Part shown: piece after piece, positions 1-6,983 of the stretch | Layout of the letters: every line of letters begins with the position of its first letter | Position numbering within the stretch: the stretch's first letter is position 1 | Origin: an uncultured Caryophanales bacterium | GTDB taxonomy: Bacteria > Bacillota_I > Bacilli_A > RF39 > UBA660 | DNA: 7,471 bases | Assembly: GCA_937897245.1 (NCBI GenBank) | Contig: CALCBO010000288.1 | Span: 1-7,471, forward strand | Reading direction: 5' to 3' | Notes under the pieces: model-generated | Seen by the model: the letters and a program-made list of their open reading frames with translations, nothing else | The model's database searches: none | Told to the model about the DNA's origin: nothing | Made by a program: the position numbers and the translations under genes

Positions 1-1053
1 GGGGGCTTCTTTTTGTTCCTCGACTATAATATCTTCTGCTTCAGAAAATAAACTGTCAAAATCATCAAATTCATCTTTAATAAATGATTCTAAGTATTCA
101 TTCATTAAAACACTTTCAGTAAAGTTGCCAGAATTATCAATTAAAAAACACTCTCTAAATTTACGTACATATCCAATACCTTGTACTGGAGCTTCCAAAT
201 TAAATTCATCTGTCGAACAACTAGCTAAAATAGAGAATATTTCATTTCTCTTATTAGGTGCTGTTTCATTTGTATATAAAATAGTCATAATAGCTTTTGC
301 AATCAAATGATTCTTATAAGCATTAGAATCCATATCATTTTGACTAAATACTAAAGCTAATTTCAACATTCTATCAATTATAGGTAATTGTGAATGACTA
401 GTACATTGAAGAAGTAAAGCCAAATCATCTTTATTTAACAAATAAACAGGTAAGCGTAATTTTTCACCTAAACCATCTGTTTCATTAGTACTAATATAAC
501 GATAATTATATTGACTATTAATCTGATTTAAATTACTAAAAGCATTATAATACTCTCCAGAAGAATCAAATATAAAAATATTAGCTTTATAAGGATTTAA
601 TCTTTGATCTTGAAACATATTTTGAAATAATCTTGATACACCACAAGATTTACCTGAACCAGTATTACCAAATATTGCAAAATGATTACTAAAGAAATTA
701 TTTACATCTAAAAACACAGGAAAATCATCATAAAAAGGACTAACTCCTAATTTCATATACCCTTTAACATCAGAACCTGTTATCAAAGGTATTTCATCTT
801 TCTCTATAACTCTTATTCTAGCATCTAAAGATGGTTTACGAATAGTACCTCCAACTAAACGATTATCTATTATTTCTCCTAAAAATCTAGCTTTTAAAAT
901 AGAACCATCCATATCATCTACTTCACCTAATATTTTCTTAGTATCATCCTCAAATACCAAATGTAAATTCATTAAATTTACAGTTACTTCTGATCCCTCT
1001 TTTAACTTAACATTACAAGAATCATCACTAATATAAGTAATTCTATCAAACAT
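1..1053 (-). CDS. HerA/FtsK-like P-loop ATPase (DUF87-type), partial, C-terminus beyond the left edge
   Basis: The minus frame is open from ATG at 1053 to the window edge, giving 351 residues with no stop. About 125 residues precede the P-loop and resemble the small beta-barrel (HAS-barrel) that opens HerA-type ATPases. Walker A is GNTGSGKS at residues 129-136, followed by IFIFDSSGEY at 159-168, a typical HerA/DUF87 strand in which the acidic GEY motif follows the first beta strand. Walker B and the arginine finger should lie further on, outside the window. The last 25 residues seen are very acidic, perhaps a linker. The family forms hexameric DNA-pumping ATPases that often work with a nuclease (NurA in archaea) or in bacterial defence and conjugation loci. 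No partner is visible, so the role is open. The start is supported by AGAGGGG six bases upstream and by a good promoter. Family assignment is solid; function is inference. Confidence 0.82.
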   Translation of the reverse strand, partial: MFDRITYISDDSCNVKLKEGSEVTVNLMNLHLVFEDDTKKILGEVDDMDGSILKARFLGEIIDNRLVGGTIRKPSLDARIRVIEKDEIPLITGSDVKGYMKLGVSPFYDDFPVFLDVNNFFSNHFAIFGNTGSGKSCGVSRLFQNMFQDQRLNPYKANIFIFDSSGEYYNAFSNLNQINSQYNYRYISTNETDGLGEKLRLPVYLLNKDDLALLLQCTSHSQLPIIDRMLKLALVFSQNDMDSNAYKNHLIAKAIMTILYTNETAPNKRNEIFSILASCSTDEFNLEAPVQGIGYVRKFRECFLIDNSGNFTESVLMNEYLESFIKDEFDDFDSLFSEAEDIIVEEQKEAP

Positions 1054-1091
1054 ATATATCCCCTCTTTACAATCATCCTATCATAACTAAA

Positions 1092-1120
1092 ATTATACTA
1101 ATAAATATTTTTTTTTTCAA
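1092..1120 (-). promoter_or_regulatory. Sigma-70-type promoter of the HerA-like ATPase gene
   Basis: On the minus strand TTGAAA (1115-1120) is separated by exactly 17 bases from a perfect TATAAT (1092-1097). The predicted start is near 1085, leaving a leader of about 32 bases with AGAGGGG before the ATG at 1053. The ATPase gene is therefore its own transcription unit rather than the tail of ftsY-ylxM. Confidence 0.75.
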
Positions 1121-1121
1121 G

Positions 1122-1152
1122 AAAAAACAAAAAGAAAATGATAACATCATTT
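1122..1152 (-). terminator. Weak intrinsic terminator after ylxM
   Basis: Reading the minus strand, AAATGAT (1146-1152) and ATCATTT (1136-1142) form a 7-bp stem with a 3-base loop. It is followed by a U-rich stretch, TCTTTTTGTTTTTT (1122-1135). The stem is nearly all A-T, so it may be leaky, but its place right after the ylxM stop and before the next promoter fits a terminator. Confidence 0.45.
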
Positions 1153-1159
1153 CCACTAG

Positions 1160-1453
1160 TTAGAAAAAATTATCTAATTCTTCCTTAATATCTTTATTAT
1201 CAATCATCAAAGATATTTCTCTTAATCGATTTTTCTTCTGTAATAATTTAAGCTTATTTTCATATTCTTCTAATTTAGTTAATACAACATGTATTTGATT
1301 AAATATAGCATTACTACTTATATTGTACTCTTCTGCTAATTCTCTATAACTATAATTTTGAAAATAATAATCTTCAAAATATTTACGTTGTTTTTCTGTC
1401 AACAATTCACCATACAAATCATATAAATCATTATAATATACAACTTCTTCCAT
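1160..1453 (-). CDS. ylxM: YlxM/p13-family helix-turn-helix protein, SRP-associated
   Basis: The protein has 97 residues, close to the usual 100-115 of YlxM. Residues 13-30 carry the family signature (LYGELLTEKQ followed by a Tyr-rich stretch). Residues 34-58 form a sigma-70 region-4-like helix-turn-helix, with YRELAEEYNIS as its first helix and turn. Residues 58-75 match the conserved LEEYENKL segment. YlxM is encoded next to ftsY or ffh in many Bacillota and, where studied in streptococci, it binds SRP components and modulates SRP function; DNA binding was first predicted from the HTH. Here it lies directly downstream of ftsY with its ribosome binding site inside the ftsY stop codon, so the two are expected to be co-translated. 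No ffh follows, unlike the common ftsY-ylxM-ffh order. Confidence 0.88.
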   Translation of the reverse strand: MEEVVYYNDLYDLYGELLTEKQRKYFEDYYFQNYSYRELAEEYNISSNAIFNQIHVVLTKLEEYENKLKLLQKKNRLREISLMIDNKDIKEELDNFF

Positions 1454-1456
1454 AAA

Positions 1457-1462
1457 TCTCCT
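1457..1462 (-). promoter_or_regulatory. ylxM ribosome binding site overlapping the ftsY stop codon
   Basis: AGGAGA on the minus strand overlaps the ftsY TAG stop (1461-1463), with the ylxM ATG only seven bases beyond the stop. This arrangement suggests ribosomes finishing ftsY re-initiate on ylxM. Confidence 0.7.
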
Positions 1463-2720
1463 ACATCATATCTTTAAATAATCCATATATATATTTTTCA
1501 ATATCAAAAACTTGTAAATCTTCTTTGGCCTCTCCTAAACCAATATATTTAACTGGTATTCCTACTTCTTCTTTTATAGCTAAAACAATACCACCTTTTG
1601 CCGTACCATCTAATTTTGTTAAAACAATTCCTGTAATATTGGTAATTTCTTTAAATGCTTTAGCCTGACTAATTCCATTTTGTCCTGTAGTAGCATCTAA
1701 TATTAATAATGTTTCATTAGCTCCACCATCAATTAAACCACTAATTACTTTATTCATTTTTTCCAATTCTTTCATTAAATTAACTTTATTTTGAAGTCTT
1801 CCTGCAGTATCCACTAAAACAACATCATATTCTTCTTCCTTAGCTTTTACTATTCCATCATAAACTACACTTGAAGGATCACTTTCTTCTTTTCCAAAGA
1901 ATCCAACATCTACTTTTTCACTCCATTCACGAAGTTGATTAACAGCTCCTGCTCTAAATGTATCAGCTCCAACTAATAACACTTTCTTACCTTCTTGTTT
2001 TAATTGATAAGCTAATTTCCCAATTGTTGTTGTTTTACCAACTCCATTTACTCCAACAAACAAGAAAACTGTTGGACCATTTTCATTATATTGAAGTTTG
2101 TTACTTAATACCTCATCGTTTACATAAATAATAAACAATTCATCTACAATTACTTCTTTTAATAAGGTTGGATCGGTTATCTTTTCATCACTTACTCTTT
2201 TTCTTAATCGCTCCATAAAATTCATTACAGTATTAACACCAATATCAGCCATTATTAAGATTTCTTCTAACTCTTCAAAATAATCTTCATTTATTTTATT
2301 ATACTTATTAGTAAGATCTGCAAGTCTTGAGACAAACCCCTGACGAGACTTAGTAAGACCTTTTTCATACACCTTTACACTCTTAACAACTTCAGTATTG
2401 GTTTTATTTTTTTTCTCTGCTTTTTTTTCTTTCTTCTTAAATAAACCTTTTTTCTTATTTTCTTTTTTCTCTTCCTTAAAAGTCTCACTTACTTCTTCTT
2501 TTGTATCCTCAACCTCTACTGACTCTACTTCTTCTTCATCTTGAGTTTCTTCTATTTCTTCTTCAAAATTATCATCTTCTTCTTCATCTGACTCTTCTTT
2601 GACATCATCGTCACCATCATCATCTGACTCTTCTTCTAAATCATCTTTAGATAATTCTTCTTCTATTTCTTCTTTATCATTACCTGAAAACATATTTTTT
2701 ATTTTTTGAAATAAACCCAT
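1461..2720 (-). CDS. ftsY: Signal recognition particle receptor FtsY
   Basis: FtsY is the SRP-receptor GTPase that docks ribosome-nascent chain-SRP complexes at the membrane translocon. This one has 419 residues. Residues 1-11 (MGLFQKIKNMF) form an amphipathic basic start. Residues 17-85 are an extremely acidic, low-complexity A domain. Residues 86-105 are Lys-rich with a second GLFKKK motif. The N domain spans about 115-205 and the G domain follows. G-domain motifs are all intact: GVNGVGKTT (223-231), DTFRAGAVNQL (253-263), DTAGR (304-308), TKLDGTAKGG (368-377) and GLGEAKEDLQVF (394-405). The DTFRAGA motif and the acidic N-terminus separate it from Ffh, and there is no methionine-rich M domain. 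GAGGTGAT (2725-2732) precedes the ATG. It is the first gene of a two-gene unit with ylxM. Confidence 0.97.
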   Translation of the reverse strand: MGLFQKIKNMFSGNDKEEIEEELSKDDLEEESDDDGDDDVKEESDEEEDDNFEEEIEETQDEEEVESVEVEDTKEEVSETFKEEKKENKKKGLFKKKEKKAEKKNKTNTEVVKSVKVYEKGLTKSRQGFVSRLADLTNKYNKINEDYFEELEEILIMADIGVNTVMNFMERLRKRVSDEKITDPTLLKEVIVDELFIIYVNDEVLSNKLQYNENGPTVFLFVGVNGVGKTTTIGKLAYQLKQEGKKVLLVGADTFRAGAVNQLREWSEKVDVGFFGKEESDPSSVVYDGIVKAKEEEYDVVLVDTAGRLQNKVNLMKELEKMNKVISGLIDGGANETLLILDATTGQNGISQAKAFKEITNITGIVLTKLDGTAKGGIVLAIKEEVGIPVKYIGLGEAKEDLQVFDIEKYIYGLFKDMM

Positions 2721-2777
2721 TTATATCACCTCTTTCTTATTTTAACACATAATTAACACCTCAAACAATCATAAAGA

Positions 2778-2806
2778 TAGACAAATACAAAAAAATATAG
2801 TATAAT
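2778..2806 (+). promoter_or_regulatory. Promoter of the RNase J gene
   Basis: TAGACA (2778-2783) and a perfect TATAAT (2801-2806) are separated by 17 bases. Transcription should start near 2813, giving a leader of about 43 bases with AAAGGAG (2844-2850) five bases before the ATG. The region 2721-2855 is shared with the divergent ftsY gene, whose own promoter I could not place with confidence. Confidence 0.75.
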
Positions 2807-2855
2807 TTCATAGTCAGTTCTTTATGAATCTTAAATAAAAAAGAAAGGAGAATGT

Positions 2856-4532
2856 ATGAAAAAAGAACAAACCAATGAAACAAAGATAATTGTTTTAGGT
2901 GGTTTAGGAGAAGTCGGAAAAAATATGTATTGTGTAATGCATAAAGACTCTATTGTTATTATTGATGCCGGTGTTAGTTTTCCTGAAAGTGAACTTATGG
3001 GTGTAGATTATGTCTTACCTGATTTTACTTTCTTAAAAGAAAACGAAGATAAAATTAAAGCTTTATTAATTACTCATGGTCATGAAGATCATATAGGAGG
3101 AATTCCTTTTTTACTACAAAGTATTAATATTCCTGCGATATATGCACCAAATCATGCCAAAGAATTAATTGCCGTAAAATTACAAGATCGTAATATTAGA
3201 TATGATAACTTATTTGTATATACCGATCAAACTAAACTTAAATTTAAAGAAATAGAAGTTGAATTCTTTAGAATTACTCACTCTATTCCTGACTCTCATG
3301 GTATTAGTATCACAACCCCAGATGGTAGAATTGTAACTACTGGAGATTACAAATTTGATTTAACTCCAATTGGCCCTATGGCAGATTTATATAAAATGGC
3401 TAAATTAGGAGAAGAAGGAGTAGACGTTCTAATTGGAGACTCTACAAATGCTTTAAACGAAGGCTTTTCAAATAGCGAATCAGTAGTTGATGAAACATTA
3501 AATGCTATGTTTGAAAAATGTAAAAACAATCGTATTATTATCGCCACCTTTGCTTCAAATATTTATAGAGTAAAACATATCTTTGAAACCTGTCATAAAT
3601 ATAACAGAAAAATATGCATCTTTGGTAGAAGTATGGAAAATAATATTAACATATCCTTAAATGGAGGATATATCGATCATAAAGAACTACTTGTTTCTCC
3701 AGAAGAAGCAAATAATTTAAAACCAAATGAAGTAACTGTTTTATGTACAGGAAGTCAAGGAGAACCTCTCGCAGCTTTATCAAGAATATCAAATGGTACA
3801 CATAAATACATTAAACTAAGACCTGATGATGTAGTCATATTCTCATCATCTGCTATTCCTGGTAACGCTCTAAGTATTTCTAAAACAATTAACAAATTAT
3901 ATCTAAAAGGAGTAAAAGTATACACTAATAATGTTCTACAAGACTTACATACTTCAGGTCATGCCAATGAAGAAGAAATAAAATTAATGATTCGTTTAAT
4001 AAGACCTAAGTATCTAATGCCTTTCCATGGAGATTATAGAATGCTAAAAAAACAAGCTAATATTGGGATTAATTGTGGTATTCCAAAGGAAAATACTTTT
4101 ATTCTTAAAAATGGTGATACTTTGTCTTTAAAAAATCACATATTAACTAAGGGTGAAAGTAAACCTGGAGCTGATATCTATGTAGATGGAAATAGAATTG
4201 GTGAAATAGGTGGAGCTGTTATTAAAGACCGCAAAATAATGGCTAACGATGGTATCTTAGTAGTAATAATTAATGTTGATATGAAAAAACGTGAATTATT
4301 AATAAAACCAAATATTACCACAAGAGGATTTATCCTAGTAAATGAAAATGAAGAATTAATCAAAAAAATTGAGAAAAAAGCTGAACAAACTATTAATGCA
4401 ACAATTAAAAATCTTAAAACAACTTTTGCTAGCTTAAAAAGTGATTTAACTGAGACTTTATATCCATATATTAATAATTTAACTGGTAGAAGACCAATTA
4501 TTTTACCTGTAATATTAGACATTAAAAGATAG
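2856..4532 (+). CDS. rnj: Ribonuclease J (metallo-beta-lactamase/beta-CASP family)
   Basis: RNase J is the 5'-to-3' exoribonuclease and endonuclease of mRNA decay and rRNA maturation in Bacillota. The 558 residues match the usual 550-560. The fold starts with LGGLGEVGKNMY (14-25), typical of RNase J. The zinc-binding HGHEDH motif is at 74-79, followed by His142, Asp164 in TTGDYKFD, and GDSTNA (194-199). The beta-CASP part carries CTGSQGEP (297-304), TSGHAN (366-371) and FHGD (390-393). A C-terminal domain of about 110 residues completes the protein. All catalytic metal ligands are present, so this resembles the active J1 type more than the degenerate J2 paralogue. It has a clear promoter and terminator and is transcribed alone. 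RNase Y, its usual functional partner, lies nearby on the other strand. Confidence 0.97.
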   Translation: MKKEQTNETKIIVLGGLGEVGKNMYCVMHKDSIVIIDAGVSFPESELMGVDYVLPDFTFLKENEDKIKALLITHGHEDHIGGIPFLLQSINIPAIYAPNHAKELIAVKLQDRNIRYDNLFVYTDQTKLKFKEIEVEFFRITHSIPDSHGISITTPDGRIVTTGDYKFDLTPIGPMADLYKMAKLGEEGVDVLIGDSTNALNEGFSNSESVVDETLNAMFEKCKNNRIIIATFASNIYRVKHIFETCHKYNRKICIFGRSMENNINISLNGGYIDHKELLVSPEEANNLKPNEVTVLCTGSQGEPLAALSRISNGTHKYIKLRPDDVVIFSSSAIPGNALSISKTINKLYLKGVKVYTNNVLQDLHTSGHANEEEIKLMIRLIRPKYLMPFHGDYRMLKKQANIGINCGIPKENTFILKNGDTLSLKNHILTKGESKPGADIYVDGNRIGEIGGAVIKDRKIMANDGILVVIINVDMKKRELLIKPNITTRGFILVNENEELIKKIEKKAEQTINATIKNLKTTFASLKSDLTETLYPYINNLTGRRPIILPVILDIKR

Positions 4533-4558
4533 AATTTTTAATTTATTCTATCTTTTTT
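4524..4558 (+). terminator. Intrinsic terminator of rnj, shared with the convergent gene
   Basis: AAAAGATAGAAT (4524-4535) pairs with ATTCTATCTTTT (4545-4556) in a 12-bp stem with a 9-base loop, running into TTTTTT (4553-4558). The stem includes the rnj stop codon (4530-4532). The convergent gene ends at 4557, and the hairpin also ends in TTTT on the minus strand, so it may stop transcription from both sides. Confidence 0.85.
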
Positions 4559-4910
4559 ATATTCTTAAATAATATTGATTATTCATAAATTCCAAGGTTT
4601 CTGCATAATTACTATGAAATAATAATGATAAACGAAAATAAAAATATCTTTCACTCTTATCATCAATACTAAGTAATAATTTATACTGTTCCCAACTAAT
4701 TAAATCCAATTTTTTTGTAAAGATTGGATAATTAAGATAAAACTTTTTCATAAAATGTATATTTTCACGTGTATACAAAAAACTATTTCCATAATAGTAA
4801 GAATAATAATCAGAATATTTTTTTATCACATTTTCATATTCAGTCTGTTTTTCATAAACTGCTTTTCCAATCTGCCAAAAAAGAAACAATTGTGAACTAA
4901 ATAATTTCAT
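4557..4910 (-). CDS. Small protein resembling a lone DUF1016 N-terminal (YhcG-type) domain
   Basis: The protein has 117 residues, rich in Tyr, Phe and Lys, with no signal peptide or membrane segment. The order of short motifs resembles the N-terminal helical domain of DUF1016 (YhcG) proteins: IGKAVYEKQ (14-22), FMKKFYLNYP (53-62), LISWEQYKLLLSIDD (70-84), then a Tyr/Phe-rich helix at 88-116 where family members usually have a FYxxEA-W motif. In full-length relatives a PDDEXK nuclease domain follows. Here the protein ends, and no nuclease domain is encoded next to it. A very strong ribosome binding site, AAGGAGGTG (4916-4924), supports expression. It lies downstream of rny behind a terminator and converges on rnj. 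The family link is by eye only. The function is unknown, possibly a DNA-binding or protein-binding remnant of a YhcG-type gene. Confidence 0.6.
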   Translation of the reverse strand: MKLFSSQLFLFWQIGKAVYEKQTEYENVIKKYSDYYSYYYGNSFLYTRENIHFMKKFYLNYPIFTKKLDLISWEQYKLLLSIDDKSERYFYFRLSLLFHSNYAETLEFMNNQYYLRI

Positions 4911-4938
4911 TTAAACACCTCCTTATTTATATTATTCG

Positions 4939-4963
4939 AAAAAAAAAGAGTTTTTCAACTCTT
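4939..4963 (-). terminator. Intrinsic terminator of rny
   Basis: On the minus strand AAGAGTT (4957-4963) and AACTCTT (4946-4952) form a 7-bp stem with a GAAA tetraloop, followed by seven T (4939-4945). The stem overlaps the rny TAA stop (4962-4964). The start codon of the next minus-strand gene is only 28 bases beyond, so that gene needs read-through or a promoter in this very short gap. Confidence 0.8.
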
Positions 4964-6398
4964 ATTTAGCTTCTTCTATAGCTCTAGTCTCTCGAACAAC
5001 TGTAATCTTTATTGTTCCTGGATATTTTAGATTTGCTTCTATTTGTTCTTTAACTTCACGTGCTATTTGATGTGCTTTTAAATCATCTACTTTATCTGGT
5101 TTAACTATAACACGTAATTCTCTACCAGCCTGAACTGCATATGACTTATCAACACCATCAATTTTATTTCCAACTTCTTCAAGTTGAGAAAGACGATTAA
5201 TATAATTCTCTAATGAATCATTTCTAGCACCTGGGCGAGATGCTGATAAAGCATCTGCTATGGCAACAATTTCCGAAATAACACTAGTTGCTGGTGTATC
5301 TCCATGATGTGAAGCAATAGCATTAATAACCACTTCATTTTCATGATATTTCTTAGCTATATCTACTCCAATATCCACATGACTTCCTTCAATTTCATGG
5401 TCAATTGCTTTTCCAATATCATGTAATAATCCAGCTCTCTTGGCTAAGGTAACATTCTCCCCTAATTCTCCAGCTATAATACCAGATAGTTCAGAGACTT
5501 CACGAGAATGTTGTAATGCATTTTGTCCAAAGCTAGTTCTAAAATGCAGTTTACCAATTATTTCAATCAACTCTGGATCAAACTTTGTAAGTCCTAATTC
5601 AAAAGTGGTATCTTGACCATACTCGATAATCTTTTGTTTCATATCTTTACATACTTTATCATATAATTCTTCGATACGAGTAGGATGAATTCTACCATCT
5701 TTAATTAAACTTTCCAAAGTAACTCTAGCAATCTCACGTCTTAATGGATCAAAACTCGATAAAACTACAGCCTCTGGTGTGTCATCAATTATTAAGTCAA
5801 CTCCTGTAATAGCCTCAATAGTACGAATATTTCTTCCCTCTCGACCAATAATTCTACCTTTCATCTCATCATCAGGTAGATTAACTACTGTTACAGTTTG
5901 TTCACTCGCAATATCAGATGCATATTTTTGCATAGAAGCAACAATCAACTCCCTAGCTTTTTTATCTGCCACCAAGCGAGCCTCATTTTCACTTTCACGA
6001 ATATACTCTGATATTTCCTTTGACATACTTTCTTTAACTTTACTCATAACTAGATTACGAGCTTTTTCTTTACTAAAGCCAGAAATCTTTTCAAGTAATT
6101 CTAGTTGTTCCTTTTTTATTTCCTCCACTTTACTTCTTTCAACTTGGATTTCTTCATGTTTTTCAGATAATTTATTTTCACGTTCATCTAAAGTTGCTTC
6201 ACGTTTTTGAAACATCTCATCACGTTTATCAATACTTGCTTCACGTTGTAATAAGCGATTCTCACTTTCTTTTAATTCTTCTTTCTTTTCACGAATCTCC
6301 TTATCTAAATCCATTTTTCTTTTATGAGCTTCTTCTTTTTGCTCAATTGCCGCATCTCTTTTTATTTTATCAATTTCACGACGAGCCTGGCTTATCAT
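4962..6398 (-). CDS. rny: Ribonuclease Y, 5'-truncated (membrane anchor missing)
   Basis: RNase Y is the membrane-bound endoribonuclease that starts mRNA decay in many Bacillota. The 478 residues from the first Met contain a long charged coiled coil (1-105), a linker, a KH domain with [10 protein letters not shown] (181-190), and an HD phosphohydrolase domain with metal ligands His297, His326-Asp327 and Asp382 plus HH at 364-365. It ends with the conserved [12 protein letters not shown] tail. B. subtilis RNase Y has 520 residues and starts with a transmembrane helix followed by a coiled coil. Here the frame continues 16 RNase-Y-like codons upstream of the Met (6399-6446), reaches TGA at 6447-6449, and never shows the helix. 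The Met at 6398 lacks a ribosome binding site and is probably internal. The gene is cut by the junction described at 6430-6470. Confidence 0.93.
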   Translation of the reverse strand: MISQARREIDKIKRDAAIEQKEEAHKRKMDLDKEIREKKEELKESENRLLQREASIDKRDEMFQKREATLDERENKLSEKHEEIQVERSKVEEIKKEQLELLEKISGFSKEKARNLVMSKVKESMSKEISEYIRESENEARLVADKKARELIVASMQKYASDIASEQTVTVVNLPDDEMKGRIIGREGRNIRTIEAITGVDLIIDDTPEAVVLSSFDPLRREIARVTLESLIKDGRIHPTRIEELYDKVCKDMKQKIIEYGQDTTFELGLTKFDPELIEIIGKLHFRTSFGQNALQHSREVSELSGIIAGELGENVTLAKRAGLLHDIGKAIDHEIEGSHVDIGVDIAKKYHENEVVINAIASHHGDTPATSVISEIVAIADALSASRPGARNDSLENYINRLSQLEEVGNKIDGVDKSYAVQAGRELRVIVKPDKVDDLKAHQIAREVKEQIEANLKYPGTIKITVVRETRAIEEAK

Positions 6399-6476
6399 TT
6401 TTTCAGCTTTTTTTGAAACTGATTTATACTTATTTTGATAATATTTTCAAAAATTGATGAATAGGGAGGAATAATT
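6399..6476. other. Probable junction between bacterial and archaeal DNA
   Basis: From 6446 down, the minus strand still reads as RNase Y (the codons just before the first Met give [11 protein letters not shown], which fits the segment after the membrane helix). From about 6464 up, the plus strand is the leader of an archaeal-type gene (GGGAGGA at 6464-6470). Neither the RNase Y start nor a promoter for the archaeal gene fits in the gap. The exact breakpoint cannot be fixed by eye; 6430-6465 is likely. Confidence 0.72.
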
Positions 6477-6731
6477 ATGGTAGAAGAAACTTTTGAAGAA
6501 GTATCCGCAATTTTAAAACATATTATGGAAAACCCAAGCGTACCACGTAATATCAGAAGAGCTGCAGATGAATCTTTCCAAACCTTAAATGATGAAAGTG
6601 AAGATCCAACTGTAAGAGCTAGTGCTGTAATCTTAAAGTTAGATGAAATCAGTAACGACCCTAATATCCCAGTTCATGCAAGAACCTTAATTTGGGAAAT
6701 CTTATCTAAATTGGAAGCTATCACCGTATAA
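6477..6731 (+). CDS. UPF0147 family protein (archaeal conserved hypothetical)
   Basis: The protein has 84 residues and matches the size and pattern of the UPF0147 family, a small all-helical protein conserved across archaea and without an assigned function. Characteristic pieces are [12 protein letters not shown] (22-33), [10 protein letters not shown] (43-52) and the near-invariant [19 protein letters not shown] (55-73). The motif pair VPRNIRRAA and [10 protein letters not shown] suggests two similar helical halves. There are no membrane segments or cysteines. GGGAGGA six bases before the ATG gives a strong start. Four of five Arg codons are AGA. The best match from memory is to Methanobacteriales such as Methanobrevibacter. 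The family is essentially absent from bacteria, so its place beside rny is evidence for a chimeric join or transfer. Its promoter is not visible and would have to lie left of the junction. Confidence 0.88.
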   Translation: MVEETFEEVSAILKHIMENPSVPRNIRRAADESFQTLNDESEDPTVRASAVILKLDEISNDPNIPVHARTLIWEILSKLEAITV

Positions 6732-6752
6732 ATTTTCCAATTTAATTTATTC

Positions 6753-6788
6753 TTTTTTTACTATTTTTAAATATTTTAATAATTTTTT
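6753..6788 (+). terminator. T-run terminator of the UPF0147 gene (archaeal type)
   Basis: Successive T-runs (6753-6759, 6764-6768 and 6783-6788) begin about 20 bases after the stop with no strong hairpin. Archaeal RNA polymerase stops at such oligo-T stretches. The call rests on pattern only. Confidence 0.45.
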
Positions 6789-6983
6789 AACAATTCTCTA
6801 TTTTTTACAATAATTTATCATTATTTTTCATTTTTTATAAAATTCTTAAGACATTAATATTTGCTATAATTAGCTATATTTCAATTAGATAGAATTATAG
6901 AAAATCTAGACGTGCATTTCAAGTGTAAAATTAATAGATTTTATTATTAAATAATTTTATTTTTATCAAAAATCTTCAAAATT

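Noticed and set aside
125..310. Plus-strand open frame of 61 codons
   Set aside because: It lies wholly inside the minus-strand HerA-like ATPase gene, has no ribosome binding site and shows no family pattern.
2739..2769. Minus-strand TTGTTT and TAAAAT, 18 bases apart, as the ftsY promoter
   Set aside because: The predicted transcript start would fall inside the ribosome binding site (2725-2732), and the -35 is weak. The real ftsY promoter could not be placed.
2807..2828. Inverted repeat TTCATA...TATGAA around the rnj transcription start, as an operator or leader hairpin
   Set aside because: Only six A/T-rich base pairs with a 10-base loop, and the left arm lies at or before the predicted start. 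This is expected by chance in such AT-rich DNA.
4178..4522. Minus-strand open frame of 114 codons with hydrophobic stretches
   Set aside because: It is the antisense shadow of the rnj C-terminal region; the hydrophobic look comes from reversed Lys/Glu/Asn codons.
6447..6449. TGA read as Trp (Mycoplasma code) extending RNase Y upstream
   Set aside because: Trp codons checked in the left-hand genes are TGG, and reading through gives no membrane helix or start and runs antisense into the UPF0147 gene.
5779..6457. Two plus-strand open frames (5779-6210 and 6194-6457)
   Set aside because: Both mirror the coiled-coil and KH part of rny on the opposite strand, without ribosome binding sites or recognisable domains.
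6840..6980. Possible small RNA or CRISPR-like repeat in the AT-rich spacer
   Set aside because: No regular repeats, no stable GC-containing stems and no tRNA-like pattern could be found.
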